Assembly: GCA_024699855.1 (NCBI GenBank)
Contig: JAMPIQ010000001.1
Coordinates: 14,694,001-14,758,000 of the forward strand
Direction of reading: 5' to 3'
Source of the DNA: Aphelenchoides besseyi
Taxonomy: Eukaryota > Nematoda > Chromadorea > Rhabditida > Aphelenchoididae
DNA: 64,000 nucleotides
Both the position numbers and the translations under genes were made by a program. This document shows, one piece after another, positions 34,901 through 46,900 of this stretch; position 1 is the stretch's first letter, and each line of letters starts with the position of its first letter. A model generated the notes under the pieces. That model was not told where the DNA came from and did not search any database. It was given only the letters and a program-made list of their open reading frames with translations.

Positions 34901-37900
34901 AGGATGACAAGAAGGCGTTGGCTGACAAACAGAAAGCTGATGAACTTGCCAAGAAGAAGGCCGAGGATGACAAGAAGGCGTTGGCTGACAAACAGAAAGC
35001 TGATGAACTTGCCAAGAAGAAGGCCGAGGATGACAAGAAGGCCGAGGATGACAAGAAGGCGGTGGCTGACAAACAGAAAGCTGATGAACTTGCCAAGAAG
35101 AAGGCCGAGGATGACAAGAAGGCGTTGGCTGACAAACAGAAAGCTGATGAACTTGCCAAGAAGAAGGCCGAGGATGACAAGAAGGCGTTGGCTGACAAAC
35201 AGAAAGCTGATGAACTTGCCAAGAAGAAGGCCGAGGATGACAAGAAGGCGTTGGCTGACAAACAGAAAGCTGATGAACTTGCCAAGAAGAAGGCCGAGGA
35301 TGACAAGAAGGCGTTGGCTGACAAACAGAAAGCTGATGAACTTGCCAAGAAGAAGGCCGAGGATGACAAGAAGGCGTTGGCTGACAAACAGAAAGCTGAT
35401 GAACTTGCCAAGAAGAAGGCCGAGGATGACAAGAAGGCGTTGGCTGACAAACAGAAAGCTGATGAACTTGCCAAGAAGAAGGCCGAGGATGACAAGAAGG
35501 CGTTGGCTGACAAACAGAAAGCTGATGAACTTGCCAAGAAGAAGGCCGAGGATGACAAGAAGGCGTTGGCTGACAAACAGAAAGCTGATGAACTTGCCAA
35601 GAAGGAAGGCCGAGGATGACAAGAAGGCGTTGGCTGACAAACAGAAAGCTGATGAACTTGCCAAGAAGAAGGCCGAGGATGACAAGAAGGCGTTGGCTGA
35701 CAAACAGAAAGCTGATGAACTTGCCAAGAAGAAGGCCGAGGATGACAAGAAGGCGTTGGCTGACAAACAGAAAGCTGATGAACTTGCCAAGAAGAAGGCC
35801 GAGGATGACAAGAAGGCGTTGGCTGACAAACAGAAAGCTGATGAACTTGCCAAGAAGAAGGCCGAGGATGACAAGAAGGCGTTGGCTGACAAACAGAAAG
35901 CTGATGAACTTGCCAAGAAGAAGGCCGAGGATGACAAGAAGGCGTTGGCTGACAAACAGAAAGCTGATGAACTTGCCAAGAAGAAGGCCGAGGATGACAA
36001 GAAGGCGTTGGCTGACAAACAGAAAGCTGATGAACTTGCCAAGAAGAAGGCCGAGGATGACAAGAAGGCGTTGGCTGACAAACAGAAAGCTGATGAACTT
36101 GCCAAGAAGAAGGCCGAGGATGACAAGAAGGCGTTGGCTGACAAACAGAAAGCTGATGAACTTGCCAAGAAGAAGGCCGAGGATGACAAGAAGGCGTTGG
36201 CTGACAAACAGAAAGCTGATGAACTTGCCAAGAAGAAGGCCGAGGATGACAAGAAGGCGTTGGCTGACAAGAAAACCGCTGATGAACTTGCCAAGAAGAA
36301 GGCCGAGGATGACAAGAAGGCGTTGGCTGACAAACAGAAAGCTGATGAACTTGCCAAGAAGAAGGCCGAGGATGACAAGAAGGCGTTGGCTGACAAACAG
36401 AAAGCTGATGAACTTGCCAAGAAGAAGGCCGAGGATGACAAGAAGGCGTTGGCTGACAAACAGAAAGCTGATGAACTTGCCAAGAAGAAGGCCGAGGATG
36501 ACAAGAAGGCGTTGGCTGACAAACAGAAAGCTGATGAACTTGCCAAGAAGAAGGCCGAGGATGACAAGAAGGCGTTGGCTGACAAGAAAACCGCCGATGA
36601 CAAACAGAAAGCTGATGAACTTGCCAAGAAGAAGGCCGAGGATGACAAGAAGGCGTTGGCTGACAAACAGAAAGCTGATGAACTTGCCAAGAAGAAGGCC
36701 GAGGATGACAAGAAGGCGTTGGCTGACAAACAGAAAGCTGATGAACTTGCCAAGAAGAAGGCCGAGGATGACAAGAAGGCGGTGGCTGACAAAATTCAGT
36801 CCGCTGGTGAAGAACCGAAGAAAAAGAAGATCGTAAAGAAACGATCGCAGACAGTCGATCAAGAAGACGCCAAGAAAATAGCTGACGAATCCAAGTCGAA
36901 TGCAGAGCCGATTGCAGTTGAAGTGGGTAACAAGGAGAAAACAGTTAAGAGACGATCCAAGACCGTCGATGAGGAGACTGCTAAAAAAATAGTTGACGAG
37001 AACGAATCTTCAACTTCTTCTGATGTTCAACAAAAGAAGCTAGTCGAACAAAAATCAAAAGAGCAGAACCAAGGCGGTATGTTACAAAATGAGTATCTTT
37101 TAAACAAAACTTCAGACTTAAAAGATATCGAGAAAACCGAAGATTTGAAATCAGCACTTGAAGTCGAGATTCCGGAACTTTCTGACGTGCCAATCACGCG
37201 TGACGTTCGCTTTAATGCCGATGCAGATATTCAACGGCTGATCGAGCAAGAGGAAACCCTTCGTAAACAAGCCTGGGAAATGAGACAGAAACGTCGCGAA
37301 GCGAAAGAACGTCGAATTGAACGTATTGGTGGACTGTTGTCGCCCGATTCTGACATTCGTTCGCCTCCAAGCGATTACACGGCATTTGATAAAGGTAGGT
37401 TACGGTAAAAGAATTAATTTAACAGAAAGTTCAGTAACGGCTAACCAAGCAATTGAAATTCCGGTTTCCTCTCCAGTTGTTCCAGAAAATTTAGATGACA
37501 CAAAAGCGCCAACTTCAACAAAACCAACCAAGTTGGATGTCGATGACAAAAAGAAAACAGTCAAAAAACGAACCAAAACTGTTGATGAAATCGAAGCCAA
37601 AAAAATAATCGATGAAACAAAATCACACGCTAAAACGACTTCTATTGAACCCCCGAAGAAAACCGTAAAGAAACGCTCCAAAACTATCGATGATGAAACA
37701 GCTCGAAAAGTCGTTGGTGACCAGAAATCAGCATTCCAACCAGATGACCAAAAACAAAAAACAGGCAAGTGCTCAGAAGTGTTCAAACATCACATTCTTT
37801 TAGAAGCACAAACAACGATACCTCAAATTGCAGACGAAAAGAACTTACAAGCAGCGAAAACTGACTCAGCTCAGGACAATAAAAGTAAGTTTAATTGTGT

Positions 37901-40900
37901 AATAAGCAACTAATCGTATTATTCAGAGTCCGATACTTCCAAAATTCCCGTTGCCGATGACAAGAAGGCCGCTGACGACAAGAAGGCTGCTGACGACAAG
38001 AAGGCTGCTGACGAACTGGCCAAGAAGAAGACTGCTGACGACAAGAAGGCTGCTGACGACAAGAAGGCTGCTGACGAACTGGCTAAGAAGAAGGCCGCTG
38101 ACGACAAGAAGGCTGCTGACGACAAGAAGGCTGCTGACGAACTGGCCAAGAAGAAGACTGCTGACGACAAGAAGGCTGCTGACGACAAGAAGGCTGCTGA
38201 CGAACTGGCCAAGAAGAAGACTGCTGACGACAAGAAGGCTGCTGACGACAAGAAGGCTGCTGACGAACTGGCTAAGAAGAAGGCCGCTGACGACAAGAAG
38301 GCTGCTGACGACAAGAAGGCTGCTGACGAACTGGCCAAGAAGAAGACTGCTGACGACAAGAAGGCTGCTGACGACAAGAAGGCTGCTGACGACAAGAAGG
38401 CTGCTGACGACAAGAAGGCTGCTGACGAACTGGCTAAGAAGAAGACTGCTGACGACAAGAAGGCTGCTGACGAACTGGCTAAGAAGAAGGCTGCTGACGA
38501 CAAGAAGGCTGCTGACGAACTGGCCAAGAAGAAGGCTGCTGACGACAAGAAGGCTGCTGACGAACTGGCTAAGAAGAAGGCTGCTGACGACAAGAAGGCT
38601 GCTGACGAACTGGCTAAGAAGAAGGCTGCTGACGACAAGAAGGCTGCTGACGAACTGGCTAAGAAGAAGACTGCTGACGACAAGAAGGCTGCTGACGACA
38701 AGAAGGCTGCTGACGAACTGGCCAAGAAGAAGGCTGCTGACGACAAGAAGGCTGCTGACGACAAGAAGGCTGCTGACGAACTGGCTAAGAAGAAGGCTGC
38801 TGACGACAAGAAGGCTGCTGACGAACTGGCCAAGAAGAAGGCTGCTGACGACAAGAAGGCTGCTGACGACAAGAAGGCTGCTGACGAACTGGCTAAGAAG
38901 AAGGCTGCTGACGACAAGAAGGCTGCTGACGAACTGGCCAAGAAGAAGGCTGCTGACGACAAGAAGGCTGCTGACGAACTGGCCAAGAAGAAGGCTGCTG
39001 ACGACAAGAAGGCTGCTGACGAACTGGCCAAGAAGAAGACTGCTGACGACAAGAAGGCTGCTGACGAACTGGCTAAGAAGAAGGCTGCTGACGACAAGAA
39101 GGCTGCTGACGAACTGGCTAAGAAGAAGGCTGCTGACGACAAGAAGGCTGCTGACGAACTGGCCAAGAAGAAGGCTGCTGACGACAAGAAGGCTGCTGAC
39201 GAACTGGCTAAGAAGAAGACTGCTGACGACAAGAAGGCTGCTGACGACAAGAAGGCTGCTGACGAACTGGCTAAGAAGAAGGCTGCTGACGACAAGAAGG
39301 CTGCTGACGAACTGGCTAAGAAGAAGACTGCTGACGACAAGAAGGCTGCTGACGACAAGAAGGCTGCTGACGACAAGAAGGCTGCTGACGACAAGAAGGC
39401 TGCTGACGACAAGAAGGCTGCTGACGAACTGGCTAAGAAGAAGGCTGCTGACGACAAGAAGGCTGCTGACGAACTGGCTAAGAAGAAGACTGCTGACGAC
39501 AAGAAGGCTGCTGACGACAAGAAGGCTGCTGACGACAAGAAGGCTGCTGACGAACTGGCCAAGAAGAAGGCTGCTGACGACAAGAAGGCTGCTGACGAAC
39601 TGGCTAAGAAGAAGACTGCTGACGACAAGAAGGCTGCTGACGACAAGAAGACTGCTGACGACAAGAAGGCTGCTGACGACAAGAAGGCTGCTGACGACAA
39701 GAAGGCTGCTGACGACAAGAAGGCTGCTGACGACAAGAAGGCTGCTGACGAACTGGCTAAGAAGAAGGCTGCTGACGACAAGAAGGCTGCTGACGACAAG
39801 AAGGCTGCTGACGAACTGGCTAAGAAGAAGGCTGCTGACGACAAGAAGGCTGCTGACGAACTGGCCAAGAAGAAGGCTGCTGACGACAAGAAGGCTGCTG
39901 ACGAACTGGCTAAGAAGAAGGCTGCTGACGACAAGAAGGCTGCTGACGAACTGGCTAAGAAGAAGGCTGCTGACGACAAGAAGGCTGCTGACGAACTGGC
40001 CAAGAAGAAGGCTGCTGACGACAAGAAGGCTGCTGACGAACTGGCCAAGAAGAAGGCTGCTGACGACAAGAAGGCTGCTGACGACAAGAAGGCTGCTGAC
40101 GAACTGGCTAAGAAGAAGACTGCTGACGACAAGAAGGCTGCTGACGACAAGAAGGCTGCTGACGAACTGGCTAAGAAGAAGACTGCTGACGACAAGAAGG
40201 CTGCTGACGACAAGAAGGCCGCTGACGAACTGGCTAAGAAGAAGGCTGCTGACGACAAGAAGGCTGCTGACGAACTGGCCAAGAAGAAGGCTGCTGACGA
40301 CAAGAAGGCTGCTGACGACAAGAAGGCCGCTGACGAACTGGCTAAGAAGAAGGCTGCTGACGACAAGAAGGCTGCTGACGAACTGGCCAAGAAGAAGGCT
40401 GCTGACGACAAGAAGGCTGCTGACGACAAGAAGGCTGCTGACGAACTGGCTAAGAAGAAGACTGCTGACGACAAGAAGGCTGCTGACGACAAGAAGGCCG
40501 CTGACGAACTGGCCAAGAAGAAGGCTGCTGACGACAAGAAGGCTGCTGACGACAAGAAGGCTGCTGACGAACTGGCTAAGAAGAAGGCTGCTGACGACAA
40601 GAAGGCTGCTGACGAACTGGCTAAGAAGAAGACTGCTGACGACAAGAAGGCTGCTGACGACAAGAAGGCTGCTGATGAACTGGCTAAGAAGAAGGCTGCT
40701 GACGACAAGAAGGCTGCTGACGACAAGAAGGCTGCTGACGACAAGAAGGCTGCTGACGAACTGGCCAAGAAGAAGGCTGCTGACGACAAGAAGGCTGCTG
40801 ACGAACTGGCTAAGAAGAAGGCTGCTGACGACAAGAAGGCTGCTGACGAACTGGCTAAGAAGAAGGCTGCTGACGACAAGAAGGCTGCTGACGAACTGGC

Positions 40901-43900
40901 TAAGAAGAAGACTGCTGACGACAAGAAGGCTGCTGACGACAAGAAGGCTGCTGACGAACTGGCTAAGAAGAAGGCTGCTGACGACAAGAAGGCTGCTGAC
41001 GAACTGGCTAAGAAGAAGACTGCTGACGACAAGAAGGCTGCTGACGACAAGAAGGCTGCTGACGAACTGGCTAAGAAGAAGACTGCTGACGACAAGAAGG
41101 CTGCTGACGACAAGAAGGCCGCTGACGAACTGGCTAAGAAGAAGGCTGCTGACGACAAGAAGGCTGCTGACGAACTGGCCAAGAAGAAGGCTGCTGACGA
41201 CAAGAAGGCTGCTGATGAACTGGCCAAGAAGAAGGCTGCTGACGACAAGAAGGCTGCTGATGAACTGGCTAAGAAGAAGGCTGCTGACGACAAGAAGGCT
41301 GCTGACGAACTGGCCAAGAAGAAGGCTGCTGACGACAAGAAGGCTGCTGATGAACTGGCTAAGAAGAAGGCTGCTGACGACAAGAAGGCTGCTGACGACA
41401 AGAAGGCTGCTGACGACAAGAAGGCTGCTGACGAACTGGCCAAGAAGAAGGCTGCTGACGACAAGAAGGCTGCTGACGACAAGAAGGCTGCTGACGAACT
41501 GGCTAAGAAGAAGACTGCTGACGACAAGAAGGCTGCTGACGACAAGAAGGCCGCTGACGAACTGGCCAAGAAGAAGGCTGCTGACGACAAGAAGGCTGCT
41601 GACGACAAGAAGGCTGCTGACGACAAGAAGGCTGCTGACGAACTGGCTAAGAAGAAGGCTGCTGACGACAAGAAGGCTGCTGACGACAAGAAGGCTGCTG
41701 ACGACAAGAAGGCTGCTGACGAACTGGCTAAGAAGAAGGCTGCTGACGACAAGAAGGCTGCTGACGAACTGGCTAAGAAGAAGGCTGCTGACGAACTGGC
41801 TAAGAAGAAGGCTGCTGACGAACTGGCCAAGAAGAAGGCTGCTGACGACAAGAAGGCTGCTGACGACAAGAAGGCCGCTGACGAACTGGCCAAGAAGAAG
41901 GCTGCTGACGACAAGAAGGCTGCTGACGAACTGGCCAAGAAGAAGGCTGCTGACGACAAGAAGGCGACAGCTAAGGACTTGCAGGGGAGACCAGAAGATG
42001 AAAAAAGTGAGTTGTTTAATGCTTGTTATAATTTTGTTGGTCTTATTAGCATATCGTATTATATCGTACACAGTCGTAACCTTTTAATTTGAAATAATTA
42101 CATCGACTGATTTGGGGAGGTGGTTGTGCTGCTTAACTTGACTTATTTTAGTGTCGAAACCATCAACCGATGTAAAAACGGTTCCGGAACAAGATTCATT
42201 AGCGAAACGCCGAGCTGAAATGGAGAAGCGCAAAGCCGAGAAACTGAAGGCCGAGGAAGACGCTAAGAAAGCGCGTGAAGAAGCCGATCGATTGGCCAAA
42301 CAGAAATTGGAGGATGCACGCAAAGCGAAGGAACTGGAAGCTCAGAAGCAGAAGGATGCTAAGAAGACAACAGTTGACAAGAAGTCAACTGATAAGACGC
42401 CAGAGCCCCCTTCAGAGTCGAGTAAACCGATGGAATCGAAGGTCGACAAAACGCAAAAACCCGCGACTCAAGAGGCCACCACCGAGGAACCGAAGAAAGT
42501 TGGCAAGAAAGACATCAAACAGCTTCCGCAACCAGAAGATCAAGGCATGAGTGAAGCACAAAAACGTCAGGAGGAGTTGAAACGGAAACGCGAAGAAGCT
42601 GCACGTCAGAAAGAAGAACAAGAGCGTTTGCGTAAAGAGGAGGCAGAGCGACTTCGATTGCAGAAGCTGTCGGATCGCGATGCCGAGTTGGCCAAAGCTC
42701 AAAAAGACGCCGATGATGCACTGGAAAAAGAGAAAAAAGCAAAATCTTCAGCTCAAGACGACATCGCTAAACGTCGAGCCGAGATGGAGAAGCGCAAGGC
42801 CGACAAACTGAAGGCCGAGGAAGACGCTAAGAAGGCGCGTGAAGATGCCGATCGATTGGCCAAACAGAAACTGGAGGATGCACGCAAAGCGAAGGAACTG
42901 GAAGCTCAGAAGCAGAAAGAATCTGCATCCCAAAAAAAAGCGGATGAAGCAAAGAAAAAAGGTATGTTGTACATAATATGATAATATTATTGAATTTAGA
43001 AGTCGAAGTTTTGGAACTAAAAAAAGATGCTAAGAAAGGTAATTTGAATCATAATTGCTGACAACCGTGTATGTTTTTAGATAAAAAGCCATCAGAAGAT
43101 GGCAAAACTGAAAGCACCGAAAATGGTAAGGACATGTTTATATATTAGTTTTTGCGAATACAACGTTTAAAAAATATGTAGAACATATTCTAGGAAAAGA
43201 ATCAAAAGTTACTGAGGAAATTGTTAACGACCTCGCCGCTTTAACAGAAGAAGAACCAAAGAAGAAGAAGCGTCCAAAGATTGCTACTGCTTCAATGAAT
43301 GCGTCTTTTGATTCAACTTATTCTGACGAATCAACAGTTGAAATGGTGAATGTGGACAGTCAGTTCGACAACGCACATCGTCGATTTTCCATCAGTGAAT
43401 CGAACACAACGTTCACTTTGAAGAAAGCGCGCACCGAACGCATTGGAATTGGTGTCACATTGAACATGAATTTGGAGATTTCGGATGTTGATTGCGAATG
43501 CGAGTTTACGAAAGAACTGGAAGATGAGGAAGTGGAGATGGTGAACTACATGTCTGCGTACGACGAAGTTGAATCGGTTGTTACTCCAATGCTAATTGTA
43601 TCGGTAACCGATACTGATGAAACACTCGAGTTGCAATTAGCACTGTCACCTCAGGATCGTAAACGACGTCGTAAAGTCAAAAAGGCAGTTGAGCCACGAT
43701 TAGCCATCAGTCGTGAAAAGAGTCCATTTGGTAACCTGAAACCAAACCTTTTTGTATTACGCTTAACTTTTAGGTACTCATTACATGAACATCGACATTG
43801 ATATCGATGCTGGTGAAGAAACCGCTTCTACTGATGGAGTAATCGGATTGGAACCAGTAGAATACGCGGAGTCCGAATCGTCAATTACAATCGAAGAAGA

Positions 43901-46900
43901 TTTCATGGATATTGATGTTGACGTTAAGGACATTGACGATTTTCGCGCAGATTCGATCGAAGCAATTTTGCCGAAATCACCGATTCAAGCGGTAAGTTTG
44001 TCGGATTTTAATTACTTTAACGTTTACGTACTTCAGTCCGCCACTCAGTTGGTTCTTGTGAAATCGGAAGAGGCAGTTTCGTTGGAAATCAAACAGAAAG
44101 TAGAACCATCAGACGGCGATAAAAAATCGAAGAAAAAGACTAAAAAGATTCCGCATGCCTTAGAGATCCCAGACGAGATCAATTCACTTTATGGTGATCC
44201 GAGTGTCTTGGTTTCAACGGCGAACATCAACGAGCAACTGACCGCCGGAATCAAAACGGAAACTGCAGAATCGATATCACCACTTCTCGAGCAAACCGAA
44301 ATTGTTTCAAAACAAATCGAATCCACTCCATCCAGTGCTCAAAAAGCTGAATCTGCCGACTTTGCATTCAAGCAGGTTAAAGAGAATGAACCCGAGCTTG
44401 CTAAAGCTGAACCCGATCAAGGTGCCGATGCAGTCGTCAAGTTGGAAGCTTCTCAACAGAAAGAACCAACAAGAGCTGAAGAAAAAGACTCGGAAGTTAA
44501 GTCCGAGTTTGCCAAACGACGAGCTGAGATGGAGAAGCGCAAAGCCGACAAACTGAAGGCCGAGGAAGATGCTAAGAAGGCACGTGAAGATGCCGATCGA
44601 TTGGCCAAACAGAAACTGGAGGATGCACGTAAAGCGAAGGAACTGGAAGCTCAGAAAAAGAAGGAAGTCAAAAAACCAATCGATTCGACAAAATCAACCG
44701 AAGAACAACAAAAGCAAACATCTAAAACTGCTGAACCATACAAACCTACAAATTTAAAATCTGAAGATGAAAAACCTCATACATCAACAGAACTTACAGC
44801 TCAAGAAGCAACCACCGAGGAACCGAAGAAAGTTGGCAAGAAAGACATCAAACAGCTTCCGCAACCAGAAGATCAAGGCATGAGTGAAGCACAGAAACGT
44901 CAGGAGGAGTTGAAACGGAAACGCGAAGAAGCTGCACGTCAGAAAGAAGAACAAGAGCGTTTGCGTAAAGAGGAGGCAGAGCGACTTCGATTGCAGAAGC
45001 TGTCGGATCGCGATGCCGAGTTGGCCAAAGCTCAAAAAGACGCCGATGATGCACTGGAAAAAGAGAAAAAAGCAAAATCTTCAGCTCAAGACGACATCGC
45101 TAAACGTCGAGCTGAAATGGAGAAGCGCAAGGCCGAGAAACTGAAGGCCGAGGAAGACGCTAAGAAGGCGCGTGAAGATGCCGATCGATTGGCCAAACAG
45201 AAACTGGAGGATGCACGTAAAGCAAAAGAACTAGAAGCTCAGAAGCAGAAGGATGCCAAAAAGTCAAAAGGTTTGTCTTACTATTTCAACTTCTTAACAG
45301 TTTACTGATTTAAGAAATGGAGACCGCTAAAGTAGAACCATCAAAACCAACTGACAAAAAAGGTAATTATCTTGATGAATGAAATGTTGAGATTCAAAAA
45401 TGCTTTCATTGAGTGTTTTAAAGTTTTCTCAGACAGAATGCCTTGTCAAGAGAAAGTTGACATCAATTTGAAATAATTTGGCACATGATCGAAATATATG
45501 ACACAGCTTTTAAAGATACTTTTGACTACGACTGCGCTTCTAGTAACATTTGTTTTCAGAAAAAGAAGCAGTTGGAACAATAAAAAGCGATGGTGAAGCA
45601 TCAAAACCGGCCATTCCTGAAACCAAATCAATTGATCAAACAGTGTCTAAAGATGCTGACAAAGACGGGAAAAAGAAGCTCGTAAAGAAACGCACGAAGA
45701 CAGTCGATGAAGAGGAAGCAAAACTTGGGCAACAGAAATTGAAGTCCGTCGCTACTGATAATTCAGCGGTGGAAAAAAGTTTGTTCTCTATTAAACAACA
45801 AATTAATCAACAATCGGCTTTAGCACCAGAGCAAACCAGTACAGACAAACTGACAGAACAAAAACCACCTTTGCCCGAGCACATTTCTGCTTTAGACGAC
45901 ATCGCTAAACGTCGAGCTGAAATGGAGAAGCGCAAGGCCGACAAACTGAAGGCCGAGGAAGAAGCAAAGAAAGCGCGTGAAGAAGCCGATCGATTGGCCA
46001 AACAGAAACTGGAGGATGCACGCAAAGCGAAGGAACTGGAAGCTCAGAAGCAGAAGGATGCTAAGAAGACAACAGTTGACAAGAAGTCAACTGATAAGAC
46101 GCCAGAGCCACTTTCAGAGTCGAGTAAACCGATGGAATCGAAGGTCGACAAAACGCAAAAACCCGCGACTCAAGAGGCCACCACCGAGGAACCGAAGAAA
46201 GTTGGCAAGAAAGACATCAAACAGCTTCCGAAACCAGAAGATCAAGGCATGAGTGAAGCACAGAAACGTCAGGAGGATTTGAAACGGAAACGCGAAGAAG
46301 CTGCACGTCAGAAAGAAGAACAAGAGCGTTTGCGTAAAGAGGAGGCAGAGCGACTTCGATTGCAGAAGCTGTCGGATCGCGATGCCGAGTTGGCCAAAGC
46401 TCAAAAAGACGCCGATGATGCACTGGAAAAAGAGAAAAAAGCAAAATCTTCAGCTCAAGACGACATCGCTAAACGTCGAGCCGAGATGGAGAAGCGCAAG
46501 GCCGACAAACTGAAGGCCGAGGAAGACGCTAAGAAGGCGCGTGAAGATGCCGATCGATTGGCCAAACAGAAACTTGAGGATGCACGCAAAGCGAAGGAAC
46601 TGGAAGCTCAGTCGAAGTTGGATACAAGAAAACCGAAGTCTGAAGTTCAAAAAGCGTTGACTGAAAAGACAGCAGTTGACGATGTGGAGAAAGTTAAATC
46701 GAAAACAGAGAAATCGATTCTAGCACCTGAAACCGAAACAACCGTAGACGTAGCAAAGTTGCGAAAACCGAAAGAACAAGCTGTTGAAGAAAGCAAACCA
46801 CCACAGGATGAAGCAACTCGACGTTTTGAAGAATTACGTAAGAAGCGTGAAGAAGCTGCACGTCAGAAAGAAGAACAAGAGCGTCTGCGTAAAGAGGAGG

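Noticed and set aside
34154..36862. Very long minus-strand open frames (about 900 codons) antisense to array 1, rich in Leu/Ala/Ser/Phe
   Set aside because: They are the unavoidable complement of a stop-free 63-nt repeat; the plus-strand frame is continuous with Ig-bearing exons on both sides, and the antisense frames have no flanking gene structure.
34329..41965. CRISPR-like or satellite array
   Set aside because: Repeats are contiguous, without unique spacers, lie inside a coding frame in a eukaryotic gene, and match charged-helix protein repeats.
37919..42071. Minus-strand frames of about 1,350 codons (FLASSSAAFLSSAAF type) and the plus frame beginning MPMTRRPLTTRRLL over array 2
   Set aside because: Same reason: by-products of 18/27-nt units. 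The true frame (AADDKK/AADELAKKK) joins its neighbours through clean splice sites.
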